A DNA stretch of 64,000 nucleotides from Ichthyophis bannanicus (GCA_033557465.1 CM066031.1:1671276800-1671340799), one strand, 5' to 3'; shown: positions 42,420-53,100, counted from the first letter of the stretch. The notes: generated from the sequence alone by a model not told the origin. A program made the numbers and translations.

Positions 42420-42558
42420 CAAGCTATGTCATCTGACTGAGCAAGATGGCACCCTTGGGCGGGAAGGGGGACCACACATTCATGGTAGCATATCCCAAAG
42501 GCTTTCTTTGAAAGCTGGGCAATTGCTTCCATGCGGGCTCCATCAGCGCTGACATCAT
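42420..42558 (+). repeat. Right inverted terminal repeat, DIRS copy 6 (truncated)
   Basis: Contains gagcaagatggcacccttg and ctttctttgaaagctgggc, inverted relative to 34990-35125. It stops at gctgacatcatg, lacking the tip and the cacctgttacaggtg palindrome. Confidence 0.75.
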
Positions 42559-43181
42559 GCCTCTCTGCTGGGATGGAGAGCCCACTGCGAGGAATTTCGC
42601 TCCCAGGGCAGCTGGTCACAAGCCGAGGGCAACCAGCAGATCAACCTCTTGGAGATTCGGGCAATATATCTAGCCCTCTGAGCATTTTGCCACCACCTGA
42701 GGCACCAGTCGGTCCTGGCAGACAAACTCGGTAAAATCCTTTTCCCTCACGAATGGCAGCTGGATCCGGGGGTGGCCAACTGGCTGTTCCATCAGTGGGG
42801 AACTACAGCCATGGACCTATTTGTCAGCCCGTTGAATGCACAGCTCCCCTGCTTCTGCGGCCCAATGCCGCGTCCGAGCAGGGAGGACCTGGACGTGTTC
42901 CTTCTGAGCTGGGCCTCCAGCCTACTCTATGCGTTCCCTCCCACTCCTCTCATTGCGAGGACCCTCCACAAAGCTCAGCGGGACCGGGCATTAATGATCC
43001 TCGTAGCACCCTCATGGCCTCGACAGCCCTGGTTCCCGCTTCTGTTCCGACTAGCGACGGAACCTCCAGTTCCTCTGGGCTGTGTCCCGGGCCTACTAAC
43101 TCAGGAGGAGGAACGGGTACTGCACCCGAATCTCACCTTGTTATCTCTCACAGCCTGGCGGCTGAATGGATATCCCTAACC
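42559..43181 (+). pseudogene. DIRS copy 7 RNase H and polymerase C-terminus
   Basis: The first frame reads GWRAHCEEFRSQGSWSQ and NQQINLLEIRAIYLAL, then a TGA (42679) before AFCHHLRHQSVL. The central RNase H segment with the DNQVAMF motif is deleted at about 42715, and the sequence passes straight to ADKLGKILFPHEWQLDPGVA. It continues in the frame 42772-43179 with TAMDLFVSPLNAQLPCFCGP, FLLSWASSLLYAFPPTPLIA and KAQRDRALMILVAPSWPRQ, ending ERVLHPNLTLLSLTAWRLNG. Confidence 0.8.
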
Positions 43182-44115
43182 CTGCTGAATCTCCTGAAGG
43201 AAGTCAAGGAGGTCATCCTTGCGTCGAGGAAGACCTTGACTAGACGAGCTTACACCTTCAAGTGGCGGCACTTCTCATTCTGGTGTTCCGGGCTCCAGAT
43301 TGACCCACTCTCTTGCCCCATTCAATGGGTCCTTCAGTACCTCCTCCATCTCTCGAGGGAGTGCCTGAAGTCGAACTCCGTCAGGGTGCATTTGAGCGCC
43401 AGCTTGACGAATCACCTTCTTGTCGAGGAAAAGCCCCTCTCGGGGCAGCCCTTGGTCTCCTGCTTTATGCGGGGGTCTCTTGCTTTCCAAGCCGCCCATC
43501 TGGCCTCCCCCAGGCAGAAAGGGATCTGAACGTAGTGCTCATGCAGCTTACGCGTCCACCTTTCGAGCTGATGGCGACATGCTCGCTTTGGCATCTATCC
43601 TGGAAGGTGTTTTTCATGGTGGCACTGACCTCAGCCCCTTACACTAGATTCTATAGGAATAGGGTGGCCCTCCGTACTCACCCCAAATTCCTGCTGAAAG
43701 TTGTGTTGGATTTCCATCTCAATCAGGAGATAGTCTTACTGACTTTCTTCCCGAGACCTCATGCCGATCAGGCGTCGGCGGCTTTGCATATTCTCGACTG
43801 CAAGAGCACTCTTGCCTTCTATCTGCAGTGCACCCAGGCTCAGAGCAAATCTGGCCGACTCTTTGTGACTTACGATCCCAATCGACTGGGGCAGACAGTC
43901 ACCAAATGCACCCTCTCTATTTGGGTGGCAGACTGCATCGTCTTCGCCCATACGAAAGAGGGCGCCCCTTAGGTTCAACGTGTCACTGCACACGGTGTCC
44001 AGGCCAAGGCGGCTTCGGTAGCCTTGCTCGTTCAGTGCCCCTGCGGGATATCTGCTGGGCGGCAACCTGGTCTTCAGCAAACACCTTTGCTGCACACTAC
44101 TGCCTGGAGAGGGGG
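43165..44115 (+). pseudogene. DIRS copy 7 tyrosine recombinase (internal deletion)
   Basis: The N-terminal part is in the frame ending 43529: LLKEVKEVILASRKTLTRRA, YTFKWRHFSFWC, CLKSNSVRVHLSASLTNHLL. A frameshift near 43500 moves to the frame 43313-43972: ERDLNVVLMQLTRPPFELMA and WHLSWKVFFMVALTSAPYTR. About 16 codons including the first catalytic Arg (RRVSELQAL in relatives) are missing between LTSA and PYTR. FLLKVVLDFHLNQEIVLLTF and KCTLSIWVADCIVFAH follow to a stop at 43970. The HxxR region (TAHGVQAKAASVA) has Gln for Arg, and the Tyr block AAHYCLERG is near 44093 in another frame. It is clearly dead. Confidence 0.8.
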
Positions 44116-44317
44116 TCCCATCGGGACAGCGCCTTCAGCCAGGCCGTACTCAGTATCTGTTCAGGGTATAAGCAACTCTGGCCTTCCGACCCTTCTTCTT
44201 GGCTACCGAGGGCTTCGCCCCAAGGACCCGAGGAATCGGGCTCCTGTGGGCATCAGCTTCTGCTCACGACCCCACGTAGGCGTTTTTTGCTTACAGGTTT
44301 GGTAGCCTGTAGCTGGG

Positions 44318-44420
44318 GAGTCCCATAAGTGAGGACTGACTTCCTGCTTGTTCCTGGAGAAAGCGTAGTTACTCACCTGTAACAGGTGTTCTCCAGGGAC
44401 AGCAAGGATCAGTCCTCAAT
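44318..44420 (+). repeat. Internal complementary region, DIRS copy 7
   Basis: Complement of a lineage A left tip and right tip joined; palindrome cacctgtaacaggtg at 44374-44388. Confidence 0.8.
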
Positions 44421-44580
44421 ACCCTCCAACCTCCCATAAAGAGTTGCTGGATTTTTATCCTTCCGCCATCTGCTTGGTAGGGCTCAAGCTAAGGGACCTG
44501 GCTGAGCAAGATAGCACCCTTGGCTGGGAAGAGGACCAAATGTGGTAGAGGTCAAAAACTTTCACAGAGCGCAAACTGTC

Positions 44581-45075
44581 AAACCAAAAAAAGACTCTGT
44601 ATATGACACATGAAAGTATAGATGTATCAAACTCAAAAATTAATGCATTCAATAAAGGGTACAAAAAGCAGTTTCAAGCATATATTGAAAGCAACAAAAA
44701 GGTCTCAGACTTTAACGGGCAAACCATATACTCCAGGCAGCATTCGCCGTCAGAGCACAGCAAAGCCCTTCTTGCATCAATGACCTTAGATATTATGTTG
44801 CTATAAGGATAGCTATCACTGACTCCTTTAGCATAGACAGTAGCAATGTTTCTCTTAATGAATTCTTCCAAACTGATATAGGAGAGTGAATAGCATAACT
44901 TAGCTGAGAGAGTATTGCTTGAAATGCTGCTTTGCCATCATCTCATCCCCGCTTCAGCCCCAACGCTCTCAATCGCGCTGTTATTGCGTTTCACCCGAGC
45001 AGGTTTCTTCAGGGGGTGACTGGCAGAGGATGGCGAGAACACTAAACGATAAAATACAAGAATGCATTAGTTTGT
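44581..45075 (+). repeat. Left inverted arm of the Penelope-like element
   Basis: 495 bases, starting aaaccaaaaaaagactc and ending aatgcattagtttgt; reverse complement of 46037-46531. Confidence 0.9.
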
Positions 45076-45854
45076 GTGTGTTGAAAAAGAATTTTATTGA
45101 CAGAGGCTATCCTCGAGATGTAGTGGACCGGGCCTATAAAAGAGCACTGTACATCAATCGAGATTTGCTCTTGTGCCCCCGTAGAACATCAGCTGACCCG
45201 TCGGGTGTTGACTCCTCAGTTAACCTGATTACAAAATTTTCTCCTTTTAGTTCTCAGCTAAAACGGATCATTCGACGGCATGCAAATGTGCTACCCAGCA
45301 TCCCTGGTTTAGAAACTAAGAAGGTGCGCTGCGTGTGGCAGCGGAATAGAAATTTTAAAGAACTGCTTAGCCCCGCAGTACTTCGTCCTCTTCTGTCCTC
45401 AACTCCTCTCATGCAAGTTGGCCACGTAAAGTGTGGCGAATGTAATATTTGCACTATCACTAAAGAGCTGAGTGAGTTTCATTATCAAGGCAAAATCTAT
45501 CGGCTTCGACATTATACTTCATGTACTTCCACATTCGTGATATATTGCATCTTATGCCCGTGTGGGCTTGCTTATATCGGTAAAACCACTCGAATGTTTA
45601 AAGTTCGGATGAATGAGCATAAGAATAGGCTCAAGTGTCAACGCCGTGAAGCTCCAATTGTGGAACATTGTCTTAGCCTTCAACACACGTTTCAAGAACT
45701 ACAATGCTTTTGTTTAGATACAGTTGATTCTGCACAATATGGCAAAACTAGAGATTGTACTCTGTCTTGGTTTGAACAACGCTGGATACATCGGGTTGGT
45801 TCAGTTTCCCCCTCTGGTCTCAACGCACGGGTCGAATGGGAAGCATGTGTGTAG
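44919..45854 (+). CDS. Penelope-like GIY-YIG endonuclease (C-terminal part)
   Basis: A 311-codon open frame. The first 52 codons lie in the inverted left arm and are probably not original coding sequence; conserved sequence starts near CVLKKNFIDRGYPRDVVDRA (45090), the thumb/linker part of Penelope-like proteins. A KRIIRRHANVLPSIPG segment follows, then a Cys-rich linker HVKCGECNIC. The GIY-YIG nuclease starts at FVIYCILCPCGLAYIGKTTR (near 45530), with the RMNEHK segment, a His in PIVEHCLSLQH and FEQRWIHRVGS near the C-terminus. In a full element this nuclease nicks the target and a fused reverse transcriptase copies the RNA. Here the reverse transcriptase domain is missing. The frame is undamaged, suggesting a recent insertion. 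Confidence 0.8.
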   Translation: MKCCFAIISSPLQPQRSQSRCYCVSPEQVSSGGDWQRMARTLNDKIQECISLCVLKKNFIDRGYPRDVVDRAYKRALYINRDLLLCPRRTSADPSGVDSSVNLITKFSPFSSQLKRIIRRHANVLPSIPGLETKKVRCVWQRNRNFKELLSPAVLRPLLSSTPLMQVGHVKCGECNICTITKELSEFHYQGKIYRLRHYTSCTSTFVIYCILCPCGLAYIGKTTRMFKVRMNEHKNRLKCQRREAPIVEHCLSLQHTFQELQCFCLDTVDSAQYGKTRDCTLSWFEQRWIHRVGSVSPSGLNARVEWEACV

Positions 45855-46036
45855 TTTTTTATTGGCCCTTTAATTGACCAATCAGCTGGGTCTATAAATG
45901 TGCAGTTCGCATGCGCGGCGTCTAGCAGCAGTTAGTAACGCTTGGATTTTTGTAATCTGCCGTAAGCAATATGTTTTATCCTCCTCTCCATACTGGATGT
46001 CTTCTTACAGCACAATAAGGAAAGTATGTGCCTTTT

Positions 46037-46531
46037 ACAAACTAATGCATTCTTGTATTTTATCGTTTAGTGTTCTCGCCATCCTCTGCCAGTCACCCCC
46101 TGAAGAAACCTGCTCGGGTGAAACGCAATAACAGCGCGATTGAGAGCGTTGGGGCTGAAGCGGGGATGAGATGATGGCAAAGCAGCATTTCAAGCAATAC
46201 TCTCTCAGCTAAGTTATGCTATTCACTCTCCTATATCAGTTTGGAAGAATTCATTAAGAGAAACATTGCTACTGTCTATGCTAAAGGAGTCAGTGATAGC
46301 TATCCTTATAGCAACATAATATCTAAGGTCATTGATGCAAGAAGGGCTTTGCTGTGCTCTGACGGCGAATGCTGCCTGGAGTATATGGTTTGCCCGTTAA
46401 AGTCTGAGACCTTTTTGTTGCTTTCAATATATGCTTGAAACTGCTTTTTGTACCCTTTATTGAATGCATTAATTTTTGAGTTTGATACATCTATACTTTC
46501 ATGTGTCATATACAGAGTCTTTTTTTGGTTT
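46037..46531 (+). repeat. Right inverted arm of the Penelope-like element
   Basis: 495 bases starting acaaactaatgcatt and ending gtctttttttggttt; inverted partner of 44581-45075. It probably is the original 3' untranslated end of the element. Confidence 0.9.
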
Positions 46532-46669
46532 GGGAAGAGGACCATGCAAGTGTGGCAGCAATCCCAAAGGTTTTCTTTGAAAGCTGGGCAATTGCTCTGC
46601 GCGTGCTCCATCGGTGTCATCGGCACCTGTAAGTGAACACCCATTACAGGTGGGTAACTACGCTATTTT

Positions 46670-47668
46670 CCCAGTGGAGAAAGGTAAATAGTGGAGTACC
46701 CTAGGGATCTGTGCTGGGTCCTCTGCTTTTTAACATATTCATAAGTGACCTGGAAATGGGAATAAAGAGTAAGTTTATCAAATATGAAGATGACACAAAA
46801 CTATGTAATGTTGTTAAAACCCATGAGGATTGTGGAAAATTGCAAGAGGATCTTGATAAATTGGAAGACTGGGCATCCAAATGGCAGATGAAATTTAATA
46901 TGGACAAGTGCAAAGTTATGCATCTAGAAAAGAACCTTAAATATTGTGTGCAATTCTGAACACCGTATCTTAAAAAGGATATAGTGTTATTAGAAAAAAT
47001 ACAGAGAAGAGCCACCAAAATGGTAAAGGGGATAGAAGGATACCCCTATGAAGAAAGGCTAAAAAGGTTAGGGCTCTTTAACCTGGAAAAGAGACGGCTG
47101 AGAGGAGATATGATAGAGGGCTATAAATTAATGAATGGAGTGGAACGGGTAAACGTAGATCGATTGTTTACGTCATCAGAATATAGAAAGACTAGGGGAC
47201 ATGCAATGAAGCTAAAGGGTAACCTATTTAAGACTAATTTCCTGTTTTTTCTGTAAACACAAAGTACCGTTGAATTGTGTAACTCCTTGTTTATTGTAAA
47301 CCGCGCTGATGCTGAATAGTGCGGTATATAAGAGACTATAAATAAAATAAATAAATAAATAATAAGAGAAAATATTTTTTTCACTCAACATGTAATCAAA
47401 CTCTGGAATTTGTTATCTGATGATGAAATAAAAGCTGTTAGTGTATCTGGGTTTAAAAAAGGTTTGGACAAGTTCCTGGAGGAAAGGTCCATAAACCATT
47501 ATTAAAAGGGACCCAGGATATCACTGCTTGACCCAATACAAGCATTGTGGAACCTGTGTCTTTTGGGGAAACTGCTAGGTACTTATGACCTAGACTGGCC
47601 ACTGTTGGAAACAGGATACTAGGCTTGGTGGACCTTGGTCTGGCCCAGTATGGGATATCTTATGTTCT
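46670..47668 (+). mobile_element. CR1 LINE fragment with internal deletion and SINE
   Basis: It begins ttttcccagtggagaaaggt in the reverse transcriptase and encodes MLGPLLFNIFISDLEMGI and the catalytic segment as YEDDTKLCN (Glu for the usual Ala), then KLEDWASKWQMKFNMDKCKV. About 230 bases are missing at 46935 (jumping to tattgtgtgcaattctgaac). The C-terminal block ERLKRLGLFNLEKRRLRGDM follows. It is split by SINE sequence (47239-47363), continues with the 3' UTR and ends at atcttatgttctt (47668). Confidence 0.8.
47239..47363 (+). mobile_element. SINE 3' end inside CR1
   Basis: Carries attgtaaaccgcgctgatgc and tgcggtatataagagact with a (taaa)n tail, matching the 3' end of the SINE at 35189-35483. 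The tRNA head is missing. Confidence 0.75.
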
Positions 47669-48117
47669 TAGTACTCTGATAAGGCAGGCAAAGAGAGAAT
47701 TTAAGAAGAAGCTTGCTGTGGAAGCAACAACGCATAATAAAGACTTTTTCAAGTACATTCGCAGCAAAAAACTTGTGAGAGAGTCAGTTGGACCATTAGA
47801 TGATAGAGGGGTAAAAGAGGCACTAAGAGGGGACAAGGCCATAGCAGAGAGACTGAATGAATTCTTTGCTTCAGTTTTTACTGAGGAAGATGTAGGGATG
47901 TTACCCATGACTGAAATGGTATTTAAAAGTGATGCTGGGGGGATCACATGATGCGGTGAGTGGGGCGAATGTGTGTATGCTAGGCTCCGGAGTTTCCTAC
48001 TCGTTTAACTTAATTTTTTTAAGTAGCCGGGTGGCCATCCCCACTGGAATTACACCTGCAGAAAAAAGGGGAGCCTTGGAAACGGAGGGGCAACTGGCTA
48101 AGTCAAATCTTTCCCAG

Positions 48118-48945
48118 ATGGCAACAAAACCAGTGCACAAGGAGAAGAGCCGCGTGGGGGAAAGCAAGATGGCCGAGCCTTTTTCGGCGGGCCCATGTGT
48201 TGGGCAGGGATCCAATATAGTTGATGAGATTTCTGCCGCCATGGTTGCAGTGTTGGAGAGGAAATTTCAGGATATATCAGAACAACTGCAACAGGTGAGC
48301 CAAGCGGTTACAGAGATTGGGCCTTGAATCGAGCAAGCAGAGAATCATATATCTGAGGTGGAAGATATGCAGCAAACACAGAATAAAACTATCAAGAGAC
48401 TGGAAGACTTCCTTAAACAGCAAGGGGAAAAAATCGATGATTTAGAGAACAGAGGAAGGAGGAAAAACCTCCGCTTTGTGGGAATGGCTGAAACAGTAGC
48501 AGAAACAGAGCTACAGGACTATTTGGAAACATGGCTGCCCCGAAATTACAAACTTAATGCCGACATAGGTCCCATTACAATTGAAAGGGCTCATAGATTG
48601 GGCCAATGGAAGGAGGGATCATGCAAGCCTTGTGTGGTAATCGCACGATTTTTGAACTTTGCACAGAAAGAGGTGATTTTGCGTGCGGCACGAGTAGTGC
48701 GGGACAGTGTAGGAACCGGCACTGCACAAGGAAGGGTGTTAGTTTTTCAGGACTATTCTATGGCTGTCAGTCAATGTCAAAGAGAATACTCTGAAATATG
48801 CAGTGTGCAGATTAAAAAAGGGTTTAGATTTGCATTGTTGTATCCGGCTCATTTGAGGATTGATCACCAGAAACAGCAGCATTACTTTTCATCTCCTTCA
48901 GCAGCGCAGACCTTTCTGAATACACTGTCATCGGAGAGGCAGTAA
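48118..48945 (+). pseudogene. L1-type ORF1 RNA-binding protein (one stop)
   Basis: The ATG at 48118 (MATKPVHKEKSRVGESKMAE) opens a frame interrupted by one TGA at 48325 and then open to TAA at 48943. The N-terminal third is polar. Residues 55-125 look like a coiled coil (VAVLERKFQDISEQLQQVSQ, then TIKRLEDFLKQQGEKIDDLE), which in L1 forms trimers. The RNA-recognition part starts at RRKNLRFVGMAET, and the C-terminal domain includes ERAHRLG and VIARFLNFAQKEVILRAAR. In L1 this protein binds its RNA as a chaperone. An upstream ATG at 47929 lies in host CR1 sequence and is not the start. A single stop is the only visible lesion. Confidence 0.85.
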
Positions 48946-50170
48946 CATGAGTAGAATGAAGGAGAGACTAAAAAATAACAGTTCCAACTCGAGATTGGAA
49001 TGGAGAAAGTGAAGGAAAGGAGTTGGGGTGCAATTTCTGGTGAGAATGGAGAAGAAGATGAGTGAGAGAAATTTGAATGAATATGGAGGACTTTTGGCAG
49101 GTGCAGAGTGTATCTTACTGTATACCAGATAATGTTCAACGAGATAAAGTTAAAGACAATTCTGAATGGAGAAGAAACCCATTGGAATGAGTGTGTTTGA
49201 AATTTAGTGGCTATATCTTAGTTGTTTAAGTTTAATAAGAATATTTAAATGTTTAACAATCAAGAGGAGGATGGAATGTGAGTCCGATCCATGGGGAAGC
49301 TGGAGGAATAGCTTACTGCTATACTAAATACGATTAGCTGCTTTTATGATATTCTAAATGATATATTTATAGGCCTGTATCCTTAGTTCCTTTTTGCTGG
49401 TTATGTTGTGTTCTTGTTCCTCTCCTTCGTTTGTTTGGCCCACGATTCGCTCCCCTCTCCTCCTCCTGCCCAGTGCCCTCCCCCATAAAGGAGAATGTAA
49501 AATAGGAACATAATCTAGAGGAGACTGGGTATAATTGGTAACTGTAGCATTGGAGGGTATAAGAGAAACGTTTATACTTTATATTTTGTATTATAAAGTT
49601 TGTGTGCTCAGACAAGGTTTTGCTGGGGGGGGATTGGGGGGGGCTTGGGGGTAGTGGAGTATCGCGATTGTTAGGGGGGTTGGTGAAGGGGAACGTTAGG
49701 TGAAAGGAGGAGAGGGTTAACACTGAGGAGAGAGGCGGAAGGTCGAATAAGGTATTCAAAGGGGAGGGGGTAGGGCGTCAATATGAGGAAAGTAGGACTC
49801 CACGCATCATAAAATCCTTAAGGAGGGCTCTAGGGTGGAGCAGAGAGGGAAGATGAGGGCAGGGGTGGGGTGGGGTGGGGTGGGAGGGGTGGGAGGGGGT
49901 GGGTCAGGAGAAATCTCAAAGTCATACTAGTGTAGGGATAAATAAAAGGCAAGGGGTAAGTAAAGCAAGGGTTCTAGGGGAGGACTGGACACATTTGGAA
50001 TTCAGAGGGGGGATGGGCTGTCTGATAATCAATTGGGGAAAAAGTAGGCGACTTGATGCAATGCAGTTGGGGTATTGGTCAAAAGGGGGGCCCTGGCTGG
50101 GGGGGGGGCTTCCACCTGAAGGATTTAGGGATAGTTAGTGTCACAATAACACATTTTAACTGTCTAAGAA
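48946..50170 (+). other. L1-type spacer between ORF1 and ORF2
   Basis: Non-coding. It holds G-rich runs at 49625-49650 and 49864-49912 (ggggt repeats) and a second G-rich patch at 50085-50110. I see no third reading frame. Confidence 0.6.
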
Positions 50171-53100
50171 ATGAATAACATTAAGAAGATGCGGATAGTG
50201 TCCTGGAATGTGTGCGGTTTGGGAAGCCCCATAAAGAGGCATAAAATACTTCGGGCACTGCAGGATAAAAGTACCAATATTGCATTTTTGCAAGAAACAC
50301 ATCAAACTGCTCTGGAGCATGACAAATTAAAAAGATGGTGGGTTGGGGAGGTTCAGGGGGTGTCCTCAGGGAAGAAAAAAGCTGGGGTAGTAATACTATT
50401 CGATAAACAGCTAGAATTTGCGTTAGAGAGGTCTATTTTGGATCCGGAAGGCCGATATATAGTTGTAATGGGCCAACTGGAGAAGCAACAAGTGGCGTTG
50501 GTCAGTATCTATGCACCCAATACTTATGTTGCGGGCTTCTATGAGAAAGTGTCTAAGTGCTTTAAGGAGATAGGGCATTTACCCATAATAATGGGGGGTG
50601 ACTTTAACTGTGTGTTGGAGGAGTCTATGTATAGGTCAGGTCCTATAAGATGTACTATAGACAAACAAACGCAATGGCTTAATGGGATATGTGATGATAT
50701 GAATTGGTAGATTATTGGAGAACCCTACATCCCTTAGATTGAGATTATACGCATATATCGAGGGCACATGATACAGGATCAAGGATTGATTATATTTATT
50801 GGGGCCAGTTGGATGGTTTGATAAAGTCCTCCAAGCGGAGATTGGGCCTAAAGCGCTTTCAGATCATGCTTTGATATGAATAGGTATGCATTGGGGACAA
50901 AATACAATGGGATTCAAATGGCGGTACCCTCTACAACTGGCCTTGGATAATGACTTTGATCTGTATATATGGGCGTATGAGCAAGATAATGGAAAACAGA
51001 GAGATAATTCCGTCTTGTTCTGGGAGATGGCTAAGGTGGTGATGCGAGGGCATATCATTGGCTATGTGGCAGCAAAGAAGAAGAGGGCTAGGCAATATCT
51101 TTTGCAATTGGAGAGTGATCTTTGTAAGGCAAGACGTAGATTCACTGTCAACCCTACCATTGGGAATAAGACGGTAATGATTAAACTACAGGCAGAGGTT
51201 AATGCGCTGCTTCAAGATAGGGTTAAGAATTCTATGTTGTTTTATAAATACAAATTGCACAGGTTTGGGAATAAATCTGGTATGTTGTTGTCGAGTCTGG
51301 TAAAGGGCAGCAGGGGGAAGCAGCAAATTGGTGCTATTCGGGATAGCGGAGGTCAAATACACAGGACAAAAACCCGGATGGAGGAGATATTCCATCAATA
51401 CTACCAACAACTTTATGAGGCGGATGAAACAGAGGTGGAAGATAAGATGAATGCATTTCTGAGGACAGTTAAGCTACTCTGTTTAGATGAATTACAGAGA
51501 GAATCACTTAATATACCAATAACAGTCACAGAGGTAATAAATACTATCAAAACGGTGCCAACATATCAGGCGCCGGGGCCAGATGGGTTTAGGGGGTAGT
51601 TTGTTGATGAGTGCTCATGTTGCTCCTGACATGGTGACATACTTTTCGGAATTGGTGAGAGGACAGAAATTTCCCTATGAGGGGAACCAGACTGTTATAA
51701 CAGTTCTTCCTAAACCCGGGAGGGATCCAATGCTACCTAGTTCGTACCGACCTATATCACTAATAAATGTGGATGTGAAAATTCTAGCTAAAATCATGGC
51801 GGAGAGGTTAGCCCCGTATCTACCGACCTTGATTTGAGATGATCAGGTAGGCTTTGTTCGGGGTAGATACATGGTAAAAAATATGCACAGAATTCTGGCG
51901 GCATTACAACAAGGTGGAGAGCGAGGGGAATCTGCATTTATCGTTAGTTTCGATGCGGAGAAGGCCTTTGATCGCGTAAACTAGACATATATGTATCACA
52001 TCTTGGAAAGATATGGAATTAAGGAGTTCTTTTTGGATGCGATACACCTTTTGTATTCGGATTTAAGGGGGAAGATATTGGTCAATGGTGCGTTAACTGA
52101 GGATTTCCTGCTCCGGAGGGGAACTCGGCAGGGGTGCCCATTATCTCCTCTTTTATTTGTGCTGACGCTAGAATCTTTGCTGGAGAGGGTGCGGGGACAC
52201 TCCATGCTGGGTGGAGCAAACTTTGGAGGGGAGGAGTTTCGAGTTGCAGCATTTGTGGATGATATTTTGGTAAATTTGTTAAACCCTAAAGAAAATATTG
52301 CTCATCTGTTGGGAATATTTGCAGAATTTGGCGTGTTTTCGGGGTTAAAACTCAACCTAGATAAGTCAGAGGCGATGCCTTTGCGTATGGAAGATAGAGT
52401 GGGGTGGAGAGGGCATTTTCCTCTTAAATGGAGCTCAAATGCTTCAGATGGAGCTCAAATGCTTCAAATATTTGGGAATATGGTTGCTGGGTGACTCTAG
52501 TCAGTTATATAATGCAAATGTAAAGCCTCTGATACAAGATACACAAACGTGTTTGGTTCGATGGCAGTCGCTTCCTTTGTCTTTGAGTGGTCGCATGGCA
52601 TTATTCAAAATGGTTATATTTCCTAAGTGGTTATATGCATTGCAAACATTGCCTGTCTTACTGAAGCAAAGGGATTTGCGAGCGCTAGAAAAGGCACTTA
52701 AGTTTTTCTGGAATGGCCGTAGACCATGTATAAGGTTAAGTATATTGCAACAACTTTAGAGGAAGGATGGGGGTCCCTGAAATGAGGCTCTATAATCTTG
52801 CATGCCTTTTGTGGCATATTAAAGACTGGCTTAATGATACAATGGATTATACCCCCTTGGCTTTAGAACGATGGGTGATGACACCATACGTATTACAATA
52901 TGTACTACATGCCGGAAACAAACTTTTGCCATTTGGCACTTCGGAATCATGTCCTTGTGGGGGCAATGCGACGGGCATGGAGGGCACTATGCAAGTTGGG
53001 AAGAATAAACTCTGAGGTGACCCCCTTCCTCCCCTTTTATGGAAATGGCTCTTTTAGGCCAGGAATGGAAGGCCTTATTTTTAAGTGGTGGGAGGAGAAG

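Larger units (their letters stand above)
34956..42558 (+). mobile_element. DIRS copy 6 (lineage A) with four insertions
   Basis: The left terminal repeat starts ctttctccaggaacaagcag (34957) immediately after copy 5. It contains gag (35626-37615), polymerase (38880-41068), recombinase (41050-42060), internal complementary region (42259-42360) and a right terminal repeat cut at about 42558 (after gcgctgacatcatg). Insertions: a SINE (35189-35483) before gag, a second SINE (37032-37218) in gag, an L2-like fragment (37615-38812) and a hAT MITE (39188-39489) in the polymerase. It joins copy 7 abruptly, by deletion or recombination. Confidence 0.8.
44539..46531 (+). mobile_element. Penelope-like element with 495-bp inverted arms
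   Basis: The element is flanked by the 13-base duplication gggaagaggacca (44526-44538 and 46532-46544) inside the right terminal repeat of DIRS copy 7. Arms at 44581-45075 and 46037-46531 are the same length and complementary throughout as far as I can read. A 42-base segment precedes the left arm. Between the arms lies the C-terminal part of a Penelope-like protein with a GIY-YIG nuclease (45076-45854) and a short 3' region. The reverse transcriptase is absent. The left arm looks like an inverted copy of the element's own 3' end joined to a 5'-truncated body. Confidence 0.85.
42559..46665 (+). mobile_element. DIRS copy 7, 3' half (lineage A)
   Basis: It starts abruptly in RNase H. Remaining parts: RNase H (42559-43180), recombinase (43165-44115), internal complementary region (44318-44420) and a right terminal repeat that is split by a Penelope-like element into 44460-44538 and 46532-46665. 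It is GC-richer and better conserved than copy 6, so it is probably not simply a duplicate of it. Its right end joins CR1 sequence at about 46666. Confidence 0.8.

Noticed and set aside
44674..46438. Identical 65-codon frames on opposite strands (44674-44871 minus and 46241-46438 plus)
   Set aside because: They are the same sequence in the two inverted arms of the Penelope-like element; there is no domain and no sign of coding beyond the repeat.
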